Source: Streptococcus hyointestinalis (GTDB lineage: Bacteria > Bacillota > Bacilli > Lactobacillales > Streptococcaceae). Taken from it: a DNA stretch of 64,000 nt. The notes beneath the pieces were generated by a model, which was not told the origin of the DNA, did not search any database, and worked only from the letters and a program-made list of their open reading frames with translations. Shown here one piece after another: positions 7,677 through 17,238 of the stretch (the first letter of the stretch is position 1; each line of letters opens with the position of its first letter). The stretch covers positions 1,736,001-1,800,000 of the forward strand of contig NZ_JAAKGB010000001.1 of the NCBI RefSeq assembly GCF_011039275.1. The letters are read 5' to 3'. The position numbers and the translations under genes are program-made.

Positions 7677-8001
7677 GGTTTTCCTCCAAAATGACTTGCT
7701 TGACCAACTGAATCAACTCCTCCAACTGAGAAAGTGACGTCAGGTCAGAGTCTAAAAAATAGTAATTCTTCGTTCCCTCACGGCGTAGCCCGATGATGCC
7801 CGCCTCTTTTAAAATACCCAAATGATGAGACACTGCTGGTCGTGATAAATGCGTGTGCGCCGTAATCTCGCCCACTCGCACACCATGGCAGTCCAGCTTT
7901 AGCATGGTCATCACGATGTGTAACCTTGTTTCATTGCCCATAGCGAGTAGGCTGGGCTTGCTTTTTTCAAACAAATCAGCAAGTTTTAACAGTTTTTCCA
8001 T
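7666..8001 (-). CDS. ArsR/SmtB-family transcriptional regulator
   Basis: 111 residues with a winged helix: VGEITAHTHLSRPAVSHHLG is the recognition helix region and REGTKNYYFL the wing. There is no CxC metal-binding pair in alpha-3 (one cysteine, Cys34), so a metal sensor of the ArsR type is unlikely; a redox or electrophile signal is more probable (inference). An imperfect 22-bp palindrome overlaps its promoter, which suggests autorepression of the three-gene operon. Confidence 0.85.
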   Translation of the reverse strand: MEKLLKLADLFEKSKPSLLAMGNETRLHIVMTMLKLDCHGVRVGEITAHTHLSRPAVSHHLGILKEAGIIGLRREGTKNYYFLDSDLTSLSQLEELIQLVKQVILEENREQ

Positions 8002-8013
8002 AGCGTTTTATCT

Positions 8014-8062
8014 TTCGTTTAATTTTTTGAACGAATATAAGTCTAACATAGCCATTTCTCAA
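8014..8062 (-). promoter_or_regulatory. Promoter and palindromic operator of the ArsR-PfpI operon
   Basis: On the minus strand TTGAGA (8057-8062), 17 bp, TATATT (8034-8039). Overlapping the -10 and running downstream is an imperfect palindrome with arms TTCGTT and AACGAA (8014-8035). A repressor bound there would block RNA polymerase. Confidence 0.65.
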
Positions 8063-8078
8063 AAACAAGAAAAAGAAC

Positions 8079-8104
8079 CATTGGGAAAGAAAGTCTTTCC
8101 CAAT
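8079..8104. repeat. Perfect 10-bp inverted repeat between the divergent arsR and trkA genes
   Basis: Arms ATTGGGAAAG and CTTTCCCAAT with a 5-nt loop. On the minus strand it is followed by a T-rich stretch (GGTTCTTTTTC), so it would terminate transcription entering from trkA in the antisense direction. On the plus strand no U run follows directly. Confidence 0.6.
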
Positions 8105-8232
8105 AGCTTTAAGTTATTTTTTAGATTTATTACAAAACGTAAACAGTTCCATGTATTTTATATCTTTTTGCTCGTGGGTAGTTACTTTTTTGCAAAAAAA
8201 GAGTATGATAGAAAGATAACTCGGAGGTAAAT

Positions 8233-9582
8233 ATGAAGATTATTGTTGTCGGTGGCGGCAAGGTGGGTACAGCACTTTGTCGCTCACTTGTCGGCGAAAA
8301 ACATGATGTTATTCTCATTGAGGAAAAAGAAAGTGTCCTCAAGCGTGTCACTAAGCGCTACGATATCATGGGGATTGTCGGCAATGGTGCAAACTTTAAG
8401 ATTTTAGAGCAGGCTGAGGTCAAAAATTGTGATATTTTCATTGCCCTCACCGATAAGGATGAGCTTAATATGATTGCGGCTGTTTTGGCTAAGAAAATGG
8501 GCGCCAAAGAAACCATTGTGCGTGTGCGTAATCCTGAATACTCAAACGCCTACTTTAAGGAGAAAAACTTCCTTGGCTACTCCATGATTGTCAATCCAGA
8601 GCTTTTATCAGCACGTGCGATTGCCAATATCGTTGACTTTCCAAATGCCCTGTCTGTTGAGCACTTTGCCAATGGGCGTGTCATGCTGATGGAGTTTAAG
8701 ATTTCTAAAAACAGCAAGCTCTCTGACCTGACCATGAGCCAGTTTAGAAAACGCTTTGGCAATATCGTCATTTGTGCTATCGAGCGTGATGGACGTCTGC
8801 TCATCCCAAATGGTGAGGCGACTATCCAAGAGGGCGACACCATTTTTGTAACGGGAAATCGAATTGAGATGGTGCTTTTTCACAACTCCCTCAAATCCAA
8901 AATGGTTAACAGCATGATGTTGATTGGAGCAGGGCGGATTGCGTATTATCTGCTTAGTCTCCTAAAAGACACGCACATCAAGGTCAAACTCATCGAGATT
9001 AACCGCCAACGTGCCGAACTCTTTAGTCAGGAATTTCCAAATGTCAATATCGTCCTTGGTGACGGGACAGCAAAACCTATCCTCATGGAGGAAAACGTCA
9101 CCCACTACGATGCGGTCGCTACCATGACAGGGGTTGATGAGGAAAATATCATCACGTCCATGTATCTAGAATCACTCGGTGTCAGCAAAAACATCACCAA
9201 GATTAACCGCACCAGTCTCTTAGAAATCATTGATCGCAAGGAGTTCTCAACCATCATCACGCCTAAGAACATCGCAGTGGATAGTATCATGCACTTCATC
9301 CGTGGGCGCTACAATGCTAAGGACTCCAACTTAGAATCGCTTCATCACGTGGCAAATGGTCGCATTGAAGCGCTGGAGTTTGAGATTACAGAGGCGACAA
9401 AGATTGTGGACAAGCCACTCTCCAGTCTCAAACTTAAATCAGATATTCTGATTGCAGCTATCATCCGACATGGAAAAGCTATCTACCCAACAGGTGAGGA
9501 CAAACTGCAATGTAATGACAAAATTGTCGTGATTACACTCAAACAAAACATCACACAGCTGAGTGATTTGATTGCGAGGTAG
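8233..9582 (+). CDS. trkA: Trk potassium uptake system peripheral protein TrkA
   Basis: 449 residues with duplicated RCK units. The first Rossmann motif is VVGGGKVG (5-12), the second LIGAGRIAYY (about 231-240); each is followed by a TrkA-C domain. It binds NAD(H)/nucleotides and gates the TrkH channel on the cytoplasmic side. RBS GGAGG lies 7 nt before the ATG. trkH follows 3 bp downstream. A second potassium system, ktrB-ktrA, is encoded at 39.3-41.3 kb. Confidence 0.93.
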   Translation: MKIIVVGGGKVGTALCRSLVGEKHDVILIEEKESVLKRVTKRYDIMGIVGNGANFKILEQAEVKNCDIFIALTDKDELNMIAAVLAKKMGAKETIVRVRNPEYSNAYFKEKNFLGYSMIVNPELLSARAIANIVDFPNALSVEHFANGRVMLMEFKISKNSKLSDLTMSQFRKRFGNIVICAIERDGRLLIPNGEATIQEGDTIFVTGNRIEMVLFHNSLKSKMVNSMMLIGAGRIAYYLLSLLKDTHIKVKLIEINRQRAELFSQEFPNVNIVLGDGTAKPILMEENVTHYDAVATMTGVDEENIITSMYLESLGVSKNITKINRTSLLEIIDRKEFSTIITPKNIAVDSIMHFIRGRYNAKDSNLESLHHVANGRIEALEFEITEATKIVDKPLSSLKLKSDILIAAIIRHGKAIYPTGEDKLQCNDKIVVITLKQNITQLSDLIAR

Positions 9583-9585
9583 AGT

Positions 9586-11025
9586 ATGAATCGACATATG
9601 GTACGTTATCTTCTCTCAAAATTGCTCTTTATCGAGGCTGCACTCTTAGTTGTCCCACTGATTGTGGCGCTAATCTATCATGAGTCGCCTAAGATACTTC
9701 TGAGTATCCTTGCGACCATAGCCATCTTGCTGGTCATTGGAGCGATTGGAAATGGCTTTAAGCCTCGTGATCATCACATCTACACCCGTGAAGGGATGTT
9801 GATTGTCGCTCTTTGTTGGATTCTCTGGTCTTTCTTTGGAGCTTTGCCTTTTGTCTTTTCAGGGCAAATTCCAAATATCATTGACGCTTTTTTTGAGACC
9901 AGCTCAGGATTTACAACGACGGGGGCGACTATCTTGCCAGATGTGAGTGTGCTATCGCATTCGCTGCTTTTTTGGCGGAGCTTTACCCACCTCATCGGAG
10001 GGATGGGAGTGCTGGTTTTTGCCCTTGCCATTATGGAAAATAGCAAAAGCAGCTACCTTGAGGTCATGCGGGCTGAAGTGCCTGGACCAGTTTTTGGTAA
10101 GGTCGTCTCTAAGCTAAAGGAAACCGCACAAATCCTCTACATTCTCTACTTGATTATGTTTGCTATTTTTACGGTTATCCTTATTTTTGAGGGCATGCCT
10201 GTCTTTGATAGTTTTGTGACCGCTATGGGAACGGCAGGGACTGGAGGCTTTGCTGTTTACAACGACAGTATGGCTCACTACAACAGCCCACTCATCACCA
10301 ATACCGTGGCTATCGGTATGCTGGTCTTTGGGGTCAACTTTAACCTCTACTACCTGCTCTTACTGGGTAAACTCAAAGCTTTCTTTAAAGACGAGGAATT
10401 GCGCACTTATCTGGGTATCGTGCTTGCGGCAACTGCTCTCATTGCGCTGAACGTCCTTGGTATGTATGATAACTTCACAGACGGTTTAGAGAAGGTCTTC
10501 TTTGAAGTGTCAACCATCATCACAACGACCGGTTTTGGGATTACAGACCTTGCGCATTGGCCGTTATTCTCCCAATGTATCTTGCTTCTTTTGATGTTTA
10601 TCGGAGGTTCAGCGGGCTCAACAGCTGGGGGGCTCAAGGTCATGCGGGCTTTGATTTTAGCCAAAATCTCACGCAATCACATCCTCTCAAATCTCTACCC
10701 TAACCGTGTGCTGTCTCTACATATCAACGGCAGTGTCATCGACAAGGAAACACAGCACGGCGTGCTCAAGTATCTGACCATCTACGGAGCGATTTTCTTG
10801 GCGCTTACTCTCTTTTTGAGCCTTGATAACAACAACTTCATGGTGGTGGTCAGCGCAGCAGCCTCTTGCTTTAACAATATCGGACCTATGCTAGGAACGA
10901 CAGATACCTTTGCTATCTTTAGCCCCTTCTCAAAACTCCTGCTCTCCTTTGCCATGATTGCAGGGCGTCTTGAGATTTATCCTATTATCCTGTTACTCCT
11001 ACCTAGAACATGGTCTAAACTATAA
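9586..11025 (+). CDS. trkH: Potassium uptake protein TrkH
   Basis: 479 residues, with the repeated M1-P-M2 architecture of the SKT superfamily. Selectivity-loop-like segments are visible: ETSSGFTTTGATIL, GTAGTGGFAVYN, STIITTTGFGITD and a degenerate fourth in AASCFNNIGPMLGT, each with the key glycine. GGSAGSTAGGLKVMR is the intramembrane loop conserved in TrkH. It forms the potassium pore with TrkA, its operon partner 3 bp upstream. Confidence 0.93.
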   Translation: MNRHMVRYLLSKLLFIEAALLVVPLIVALIYHESPKILLSILATIAILLVIGAIGNGFKPRDHHIYTREGMLIVALCWILWSFFGALPFVFSGQIPNIIDAFFETSSGFTTTGATILPDVSVLSHSLLFWRSFTHLIGGMGVLVFALAIMENSKSSYLEVMRAEVPGPVFGKVVSKLKETAQILYILYLIMFAIFTVILIFEGMPVFDSFVTAMGTAGTGGFAVYNDSMAHYNSPLITNTVAIGMLVFGVNFNLYYLLLLGKLKAFFKDEELRTYLGIVLAATALIALNVLGMYDNFTDGLEKVFFEVSTIITTTGFGITDLAHWPLFSQCILLLLMFIGGSAGSTAGGLKVMRALILAKISRNHILSNLYPNRVLSLHINGSVIDKETQHGVLKYLTIYGAIFLALTLFLSLDNNNFMVVVSAAASCFNNIGPMLGTTDTFAIFSPFSKLLLSFAMIAGRLEIYPIILLLLPRTWSKL

Positions 11026-11058
11026 AAAATAGCGTGTGTCATTGACACCGCTATTTTT
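11023..11058 (+). terminator. Terminator after trkH (possibly shared with yidD)
   Basis: AAAATAGCG and CGCTATTTTT flank an inner GTGTC/GACAC stem with one bulged base. The inverted repeat overlaps the yidD stop codon on the other strand and may terminate both convergent units. Confidence 0.8.
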
Positions 11059-11290
11059 GTGATCGTCTGAGTGTAAAATGGTCTGGGACAGGGTCGTCTC
11101 CTCCCTTGACAAAGGGATGGCAACGCAAAATGCGAGCAATTCCCATGACAAACCCTTTTAAGCCATGCTTTTGCAGCGCCTCAATCATGTAGGCTGAGCA
11201 GGTGGGACGATAGCGACAAGTCGCTGGAAAGGCTGGGGAAATGTAGCGCTGATAGAGCCTAACAAGCCAGATAAAAAAACGTGTGATCAT
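11051..11290 (-). CDS. yidD: Membrane protein insertion efficiency factor YidD
   Basis: 79 residues with the family signature [19 protein letters not shown] and [14 protein letters not shown]. YidD is a small amphipathic inner-membrane-associated protein that helps YidC/Sec-dependent insertion. The start overlaps rluB by 4 nt (ATGA), placing it last in the scpA-scpB-rluB run. Confidence 0.95.
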   Translation of the reverse strand: MITRFFIWLVRLYQRYISPAFPATCRYRPTCSAYMIEALQKHGLKGFVMGIARILRCHPFVKGGDDPVPDHFTLRRSQK

Positions 11291-12009
11291 TTGTTGTTGA
11301 TGGCTGCGTTGTGCAGCTGACTGATTTCTTTTTTGCTTAATTTTCTAAACTCACCAGGTCGAAGCCCTGCCAAATCCAGTGTCCCAAAGCGAATGCGTGA
11401 GAGCTTGTCTACCAGAAGCCCCACTTCTTCAAACATTTTCTTGACTTGGTGATTGCGTCCTTCGTGGATCGTCAGCTCCACAACAGAGCGGTTTTTGTCC
11501 TTGTCTACCTTGACGATATGATAGTGTGCTGGTTTTGTTTTCTTGCCATCAACCATAACCCCACGGGTCAAAGGGCGCAAGTTCTCCTTGGTCGCAATGC
11601 CCTTGACACGTGCCAGATAGACCTTGTCAATCTCATTTCTTGGGTGAATCATCTTGTCAGTAAAATCACCATCATTCGTTAGAATAAGCAGCCCAGATGT
11701 GTCCCAATCGAGACGCCCAACAGGATAGATACGCTCTCTCACCTCAGGCAACAAGTCCACAACAGTCTTACGTCCCTTTTCATCAGAGACACTTGAGATA
11801 ACCCCACGAGGTTTGTTGAGCAGGTAGTAGACCTTTTCTTCGTTGTAGATAGGACTGCCATCAATCTCGACACGGTCGCTTGCTTTGACTTGTGTAGCGA
11901 GATTGTCAACGACCGTACCATTGATCGTGACATGTCCATTTTTGATCAGTTCTTCTGCCTTTCTTCGGCTAGCAACACCAGCATGTGCGATGTATTTGTT
12001 TATTCTCAT
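11287..12009 (-). CDS. rluB: 23S rRNA pseudouridine synthase RluB
   Basis: 240 residues. An N-terminal S4 RNA-binding domain ([20 protein letters not shown]) precedes the RsuA/RluB catalytic domain with [18 protein letters not shown], whose first Asp is the catalytic residue. It forms pseudouridine at position 2605 (E. coli numbering) of 23S rRNA in the family. It overlaps scpB upstream by 4 nt, the usual streptococcal order scpA-scpB-rluB. Confidence 0.93.
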   Translation of the reverse strand: MRINKYIAHAGVASRRKAEELIKNGHVTINGTVVDNLATQVKASDRVEIDGSPIYNEEKVYYLLNKPRGVISSVSDEKGRKTVVDLLPEVRERIYPVGRLDWDTSGLLILTNDGDFTDKMIHPRNEIDKVYLARVKGIATKENLRPLTRGVMVDGKKTKPAHYHIVKVDKDKNRSVVELTIHEGRNHQVKKMFEEVGLLVDKLSRIRFGTLDLAGLRPGEFRKLSKKEISQLHNAAINNK

Positions 12010-12578
12010 TCTTGTTCTTCCCTTTCGTCTTCTTCGAGATTAAAAAGTGTCAACTCTTGGTCAACCAACTGGATATTAGAAGCGTCTACTAACTCATCAA
12101 GGTGATTGATTCCCATGTAATCTAAAAAATAATCCGTCGTTGCATAGAGCTTTGGACGTCCAATAACCTCTTTTTTCCCTATTTCCTTAATCAATCCAAA
12201 GGCTTGCAGTTTGCTAATGGCACCGCTTGAATTAACCCCTCGAATGGCGTCAACCTCAATGCGGGTAATTGGCTGCTTGTAGGCAATAATCGAGAGCACC
12301 TCAAGGCTAGCTCGTGACAAGGTTTGATTGATTGGTGAGCTGGCAAAATCCCTAAGCAAGTCTGAAAAACTGTCCTTTGTCACTAGCTTGTAGGTCTGTG
12401 AGGTCTCTAACAAGCAAAGACTAGAGTCTGCATCCTCTTCATAACGACTCGCTAATTTTTCCAGCTGCTGTGTGAGTGCTGTCGGTGTCAGCTCCAATAG
12501 CTCCGCTAACTGGCGTAAACTAAGCCCATCCTCACCTGCCACAAAAAGAAGTGCCTCTAATCGTGCTAAATAATTCAT
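12006..12578 (-). CDS. scpB: Segregation and condensation protein ScpB
   Basis: 190 residues, two winged-helix domains; the segments [22 protein letters not shown] and [21 protein letters not shown] are diagnostic, with a Glu-rich tail. ScpB dimers bind the kleisin ScpA in the SMC complex that compacts and separates the chromosome. It lies 7 bp after scpA. Confidence 0.95.
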   Translation of the reverse strand: MNYLARLEALLFVAGEDGLSLRQLAELLELTPTALTQQLEKLASRYEEDADSSLCLLETSQTYKLVTKDSFSDLLRDFASSPINQTLSRASLEVLSIIAYKQPITRIEVDAIRGVNSSGAISKLQAFGLIKEIGKKEVIGRPKLYATTDYFLDYMGINHLDELVDASNIQLVDQELTLFNLEEDEREEQE

Positions 12579-12585
12579 CTCACCT

Positions 12586-13311
12586 TTATACCTTTTCTGT
12601 TTTATTTTCCTTAGGAAGTGCTAGGTAAATCTTACCAAAGTTTTCAGACTGCTTGACATCTACTTGCTGCAGCTTTATCAGCTCAAGCGTCGCTAAAAAG
12701 AGGGTAATCATCTCGTTTTTTTGCTGGCATGCCTCAAAAACCTCTTGTAAGCAGAGCTTTTGTTGACTGCCCAAGCGATACAGAAGATCCTCCATCATAT
12801 CCTCAATGCGATAGTCATCTCGCTCAACGACCGTATGCTGCTGCATAAGCGTCTCTTGCCGACTCGCCATGACCTTTGAAAAGGTCAAAAACAAATCCAT
12901 AATGGTCTTGTCATGCGCTAGCGTCGTCTCCTCAAAGATGAGTTCTTGCTTGGGTTTGGAGTAAAATTGAGCCCGCTTATTGTGTTGCTTACCAAGCTCT
13001 TCGCTCAGCTCTTTAAACTTGCGATACTCCTCAATCTGACTGAGCAGCTCCTGCTCCAAGTCCTCCTCATCAGGGAGATTTTCAACAACTGTGGGCAATA
13101 ACTTCTGACTCTTTATCAGCATGAGTTGGCTTGCCATGACCATATATTCGCTAGCAATCTCAAGACGCATGGCTTTAAGCGTAGCGATGTAAGCCAGATA
13201 CTGCTCGATAATCTCTACAATCGGAACATCGTAAATATCCACTTCGTATTTTGAAACAAGATGAAGAAGAAGATCCAGCGGACCTTCAAAATCTTTTAGC
13301 TTAATATCCAT
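12586..13311 (-). CDS. scpA: Segregation and condensation protein ScpA (kleisin)
   Basis: 241 residues: [12 protein letters not shown] at the N-terminus (SMC neck contact) and a C-terminal winged helix ([20 protein letters not shown]), as in bacterial kleisins. Its ATG overlaps the stop of the XerD-like gene (TAATG), so translation is coupled. Confidence 0.95.
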   Translation of the reverse strand: MDIKLKDFEGPLDLLLHLVSKYEVDIYDVPIVEIIEQYLAYIATLKAMRLEIASEYMVMASQLMLIKSQKLLPTVVENLPDEEDLEQELLSQIEEYRKFKELSEELGKQHNKRAQFYSKPKQELIFEETTLAHDKTIMDLFLTFSKVMASRQETLMQQHTVVERDDYRIEDMMEDLLYRLGSQQKLCLQEVFEACQQKNEMITLFLATLELIKLQQVDVKQSENFGKIYLALPKENKTEKV

Positions 13312-14090
13312 TAAAAATATTTCTCCAGTGTCACTGCGCTTTTCAGTCCTAACTGCTGTGCGATTTCTTGTGCTGTCTTTCCGGCAGCTTTTTCACCCAA
13401 GATATACTGCGTACGAAGCGACTGAGCTGTCTCATTGGCGAGACCAATCGTCTCCAAATAAGCGCTCAATTTTTTAAAATACCACTGCCTTGAGTAAGGC
13501 TTGCCCTTATGAGAAAAGAGGTAGCCTGTGTTTACCAGTTTTTTTTCAAGACAGCTAACCAAGGGCTTAGGCAACTTGACAATACGCACACAGTCCTTTT
13601 TCTCAAGGCGGATAATGCCAAACTCAAGGTCAATACTCTCACTGTCAAGGCGGGCAATTTCAGTCGGTGTCAGCCCCAACTCTATCATCAACAGCGCTAT
13701 CAGCTGACCATCTGTATCAGGAGTATCAGCGTAAAAGAGAGACTTATCTAAAAGCTGTGGCTGCTTTGTGAGCTGAGGAGAGCTCGCTTGAGAGGCGACA
13801 TGAAACTTATAAGCATAATCAAGAACTCCCTTGCTATACAAAAACCATAAAAACTGATTGAGCGTGGATTGTCTTCGCTTTTTGACAGCTGGTGACTTGG
13901 TCGAGAGCTTTTGCTCATAGAGACGCAATTTCTCAAGCGTTAATTGATTATCAACATCTTCTAAAAACTGCTTGATGTCGTAGCGATAGTTCATTTGCGA
14001 ATTTTGCGACAAACGCTTGTGCGCTAAAAAGTCATCTAACCAGTCAGTCAGTCTCTTTTGGGATGAGGTCATAGTCATTGGTAAAGTCAT
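13311..14090 (-). CDS. XerD-like tyrosine recombinase with atypical active site
   Basis: 259 residues from the ATG at 14090; ATGs at 14078 and 14072 are possible alternative starts, since no clear ribosome binding site decides and the gene overlaps cbpB by 47 nt. It has an N-terminal SAM-like core-binding domain ([11 protein letters not shown]) and a C-terminal integrase domain ending in LEKYF, with Tyr near the end. The first catalytic Arg is not seen: the usual TGLR reads LGLTP. The box-II segment SLRTQY keeps an Arg but lacks the flanking His. This matches the 'XerD-like' streptococcal group, which is distinct from XerS, the dif recombinase. It may not be an active recombinase. Confidence 0.85.
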   Translation of the reverse strand: MTLPMTMTSSQKRLTDWLDDFLAHKRLSQNSQMNYRYDIKQFLEDVDNQLTLEKLRLYEQKLSTKSPAVKKRRQSTLNQFLWFLYSKGVLDYAYKFHVASQASSPQLTKQPQLLDKSLFYADTPDTDGQLIALLMIELGLTPTEIARLDSESIDLEFGIIRLEKKDCVRIVKLPKPLVSCLEKKLVNTGYLFSHKGKPYSRQWYFKKLSAYLETIGLANETAQSLRTQYILGEKAAGKTAQEIAQQLGLKSAVTLEKYF

Positions 14091-14514
14091 GAAGCAGGCT
14101 GTTAACAGCTTTTAGGATAGATTTTCGTGTGATAATCCCTTGAAAGACACCCTCGTCATCTACGACAGGCAAGAAAGGATAATCCACAAGCTTGTGCATA
14201 ATCTCAGTCAAGTCAGCGTCCTTATGCAAAGGCTCAATCTTGGTATTGACCATAGGCGCAATATCACTGCCAGTCACTTCCCAGTCTGACAAGTGGTGTT
14301 TAGCCTTATAGCTTAGCATATCAGCTATGCTAATCGTACCCACATAAATCTTGTCTTTTGTGATAACAGGGACACGTGACAAGCCATTAGCACTCAAAAC
14401 CAGCATGACATGGTCTGCATTGTGCGTATCAATAAAAATCGCCAGCTCATCCGCAGGAATCAGATAGTGCTCCAAATGTTTTAATAGAAAATCTTCAAAC
14501 GGTTTTGCAATCAT
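14044..14514 (-). CDS. cbpB: CBS-domain protein CbpB (probable cyclic-di-AMP-binding protein)
   Basis: 156 residues with two CBS motifs: first around ANGLSRVPVITKDKIYVGTIS, second around YPFLPVVDDEGVFQGIITRK. Streptococcal and other Firmicute homologues in this context bind c-di-AMP and, when unbound, stimulate the stringent-response enzyme. Its start overlaps yfcE by 4 nt. The family assignment rests on size, CBS pair and synteny; ligand binding is inferred. Confidence 0.8.
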   Translation of the reverse strand: MIAKPFEDFLLKHLEHYLIPADELAIFIDTHNADHVMLVLSANGLSRVPVITKDKIYVGTISIADMLSYKAKHHLSDWEVTGSDIAPMVNTKIEPLHKDADLTEIMHKLVDYPFLPVVDDEGVFQGIITRKSILKAVNSLLHDFTNDYDLIPKETD

Positions 14515-15029
14515 CGTGTAAACTCCTGTGATAATTGTGGGTATAGCTCATGGTTGCGGGTGTAAAAGTCTACTTTTATGGTCGTATCTGTCACTGTGAC
14601 AAGAGCATAAAGTTTTTCCATCACCTCACCTCGTGGCTGCAAGACACTTCCAGGATTGATAAAGACAATATCCTCCATGCGCCAAGCACTAGCTCTATGC
14701 AAATGCCCATACAGACAAATATCAGCGCCAGCCTCTTGGGCAAATAAGTCCAGTCTATCCCACATAAAGTTAATCTGATAGAGGTGTCCGTGTGTCTGTG
14801 CAATGGTTACACCATTAAGCTCGACGACATTATTTTCAGGATAGCCGTCATCATAGTCACAATTGCCACGCACCACATAAATCCCATCCCAAACAGGGTC
14901 AGAACTCTTGAGCTCAGAGTCTCCATTATGAAAAATAGCATCCACCTTGCCTTGATATCTGTCCTTGATATCTTTGACAATGTCATAATCACCGTGTGAG
15001 TCACTCATTACTACAAATTGTGTTGCCAT
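14511..15029 (-). CDS. yfcE: YfcE-type metallophosphoesterase
   Basis: 172 residues with all calcineurin-like motifs: [27 protein letters not shown] and YGHLHRA, which together bind the two metal ions. YfcE enzymes hydrolyse phosphodiesters; the natural substrate is not settled. It overlaps the rdgB gene by 19 nt at its start and cbpB by 4 nt at its end. Confidence 0.9.
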   Translation of the reverse strand: MATQFVVMSDSHGDYDIVKDIKDRYQGKVDAIFHNGDSELKSSDPVWDGIYVVRGNCDYDDGYPENNVVELNGVTIAQTHGHLYQINFMWDRLDLFAQEAGADICLYGHLHRASAWRMEDIVFINPGSVLQPRGEVMEKLYALVTVTDTTIKVDFYTRNHELYPQLSQEFTR

Positions 15030-15979
15030 TGTGGAAATACCTCCATCAGTTTTTTCACTGCCTGTCCTCTGTGAGATTGGGCATTTTTTTCTTCAGCAGA
15101 GAGTTCTGCTGCTGTACGTCCTGTGTGTCCAACCAGAAAAAGTGGGTCATAGCCAAAGCCGTTTTCTCCTCTTGGCTCCACACCGATATAACCTTCCCAG
15201 TCTGCTTCAACCACTAAGCTCTCTTTGTTGGGTGCTGCAACGACCAAGGTCGTGTGAAATTGAGCGCTTCTGTCTTCTGGCTCAAATACCATAGCCAGCT
15301 CATGGAGGAGCTTAGCGTTGTTCTTAGCGTCTGTGGCATCTGGTCCTGAAAAGCGAGCGGACCACACGCCTGGAAGCCCACCTAGCGCATCCACCTTGAG
15401 TCCTGAGTCGTCTGCCAGCACCATTTTACCGGTTAAGCGTGAGATGGTTTCTGCCTTGAGGCGAGCATTTTCCTCAAAGGTCATGCCTGTCTCCTCAACT
15501 TCTGGTAAATCTGGATAGTCGTTGAGGTTCTGAACGCTGATACCGAGCTTAGCAAACAACTGACGAAATTCTTTGGTTTTGCCTTCATTGCGTGTCGCAA
15601 TCAAAATGGTATCGCCAAAATCAAGCTCAGCACCGTCTAAGAAAGCGGACACTTCTATCCCACCTTTTGGTACATGAACAAACAGCACCTTATCATCCTC
15701 AACAACAAGCACCGCACCTTTATGAGCCACCGCTTTTAACGAACGGTTTTCAAGCGCATTTATCAACTCCAAGTAAAAACGAATCAAGCGATAAGGCGAG
15801 CTGTATTTAATCACACCCAGTGCAATTTTAAAGTGATTGTCCTCATCTAATAGGAGATTGTTTAAAGACATCACAATCATATCAATTTCATCTGAGAATG
15901 AAAATCTACACCCATCAATTTCGAGTTTTGCGACATACCAGTCTTTGTCATCTTTATATTCAAATATTTTTTCTGTCAT
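15011..15979 (-). CDS. rdgB: RdgB/HAM1 nucleoside-triphosphate pyrophosphatase with N-terminal extension
   Basis: 322 residues from the ATG at 15979, which overlaps the murI stop (ATGA); a longer frame reaching 16018 would run into murI. Residues from about 127 form the Ham1 domain: [12 protein letters not shown], then [22 protein letters not shown] in which DDSG binds metal, and FGYDPLF. It removes dITP/XTP from the nucleotide pool. The first 125 residues ([20 protein letters not shown] and onward) are an extra domain characteristic of streptococcal versions, of unknown function. Normal Ham1 proteins have about 195 residues. Confidence 0.9.
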   Translation of the reverse strand: MTEKIFEYKDDKDWYVAKLEIDGCRFSFSDEIDMIVMSLNNLLLDEDNHFKIALGVIKYSSPYRLIRFYLELINALENRSLKAVAHKGAVLVVEDDKVLFVHVPKGGIEVSAFLDGAELDFGDTILIATRNEGKTKEFRQLFAKLGISVQNLNDYPDLPEVEETGMTFEENARLKAETISRLTGKMVLADDSGLKVDALGGLPGVWSARFSGPDATDAKNNAKLLHELAMVFEPEDRSAQFHTTLVVAAPNKESLVVEADWEGYIGVEPRGENGFGYDPLFLVGHTGRTAAELSAEEKNAQSHRGQAVKKLMEVFPQWQHNL

Positions 15980-16770
15980 AAATCGATATGCTCCACAGTA
16001 ATTTTTCTTCCCATCCATTGCTCGGCAATTTCTTTAAAGCCCTTGGGACTGGCTGTTGTGTAAAAGTGATGCTGTGCTTCTTTTTGCTTACGGTTGCGGT
16101 TAATCTCAAAGTAGTTAAGCAAGACGGAAATATCATGCACCGTCTCTGCTCCGCTATCAATGAGTTTGACTGATTGTCCCATCACATTTTGGATAATCGG
16201 TCTTAATAAAGGATAATGCGTACATCCTAGAATGAGCGTATCAACCTTGCCCACTAGAGGCGCCAAGGTCTCATAGACTACCTTTTTAGCGACACTTGAG
16301 GTCATCTGATTGGACTCAACGATAGGCGCAAACTTGGGACAAGAAAGGCTCTCCACCTCCATCTCAGGCGCTAGGCGCTGGATTTTCTCACGATAAGTGT
16401 CGGATTTAACCGTCATGGGAGTGCCGATGACGCCGATTTTTCCTGTCTGCGTAGACTTAATGGCTGCGCTAGCACCGGGCAAGATAACCCCCAAAACAGG
16501 AATGGTCAGCTGCTCTTTGATTTCCTTCCAGACAACAGCCGTTGCGGTATTGCAGGCAATGACAATCATCTTGACATTTTGTGTTAATAAGAAATTGACC
16601 ATCTGCCAAGTGTATTCTCTGATTTGCTCGGCTGGTCTTGGACCATAGGGAGCACGTGCTTGATCCCCGATAAAAATAATCTCTTCTTCTGGCAGTTGCT
16701 TAAACATTTCTTTGACGACAGTCAAGCCACCAACACCAGAGTCCAAAAAACCGATTGGACGATTATCCAT
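15976..16770 (-). CDS. murI: Glutamate racemase MurI (RacE)
   Basis: 264 residues with [17 protein letters not shown], the catalytic pair ACNTATAV (Cys near 74) and GCTHYPLL (Cys near 184), and the N-terminal Asp and Ser. It makes D-glutamate for peptidoglycan. It heads the run murI-rdgB-yfcE-cbpB-xerD-like-scpA-scpB-rluB-yidD, all overlapping or nearly touching, typical of streptococci. Confidence 0.95.
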   Translation of the reverse strand: MDNRPIGFLDSGVGGLTVVKEMFKQLPEEEIIFIGDQARAPYGPRPAEQIREYTWQMVNFLLTQNVKMIVIACNTATAVVWKEIKEQLTIPVLGVILPGASAAIKSTQTGKIGVIGTPMTVKSDTYREKIQRLAPEMEVESLSCPKFAPIVESNQMTSSVAKKVVYETLAPLVGKVDTLILGCTHYPLLRPIIQNVMGQSVKLIDSGAETVHDISVLLNYFEINRNRKQKEAQHHFYTTASPKGFKEIAEQWMGRKITVEHIDL

Positions 16771-16794
16771 ATCTTCTCCTTCTTTGCCTATCTT

Positions 16795-16829
16795 GCTAAA
16801 AAAGAGTTTGAGACCTCTGCCCCAAACTC
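16795..16829 (-). terminator. Terminator after yneF
   Basis: Stem GAGTTTG/CAAACTC followed on the minus strand by TTTTTTAG, between yneF and murI. Transcription from the yneF promoter would stop here, so murI likely has its own promoter or depends on read-through. Confidence 0.75.
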
Positions 16830-16910
16830 TCTCATCATCTGAGCTAAGTCTGACCCGTTTTCAAGTTTAGTGGACACTGACTCACTCTTTTGGACAATCT
16901 TGTTGACTGT

Positions 16911-17153
16911 CTATTTTTTGCCTTTATTGGCAGCTGCTTTTGATTGTCTGATAATGTTGCGATAGGTTTGTTGAATCTTAGCTTCGCTTGGTTTTTGTCC
17001 CATTTGGCTCATCATCTCACGAATAGCATCTGGTGTTAGGCGAGGATATTCACTGACTTCCTTGGTGAACTGACGGCGAGCAATAAAAATTCCCCCAACA
17101 GCTCCCGCAAAAAGCGCAATGATAACCAATAAAATCCAAAGTGCAGTATTCAT
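16911..17153 (-). CDS. YneF family (UPF0154) single-span membrane protein
   Basis: 80 residues with one N-terminal membrane helix ([20 protein letters not shown]) and a conserved tail ([23 protein letters not shown]). Function unknown; the family is widespread in Firmicutes. Promoter TTGTCT (17209-17214), 17 bp, TATAAT (17186-17191), with AGGAG before the ATG. Confidence 0.9.
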   Translation of the reverse strand: MNTALWILLVIIALFAGAVGGIFIARRQFTKEVSEYPRLTPDAIREMMSQMGQKPSEAKIQQTYRNIIRQSKAAANKGKK

Positions 17154-17185
17154 TCTAGCATTCTCCTCTATAAATTCTCTTACCC

Positions 17186-17214
17186 ATTATACCAAAATAA
17201 AGAAAGGGAGACAA
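17186..17214 (-). promoter_or_regulatory. Promoter of yneF
   Basis: TTGTCT, 17-bp spacer, consensus TATAAT on the minus strand. Confidence 0.7.
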
Positions 17215-17238
17215 GAAAACAAGCGCTTCCTTGCTATC

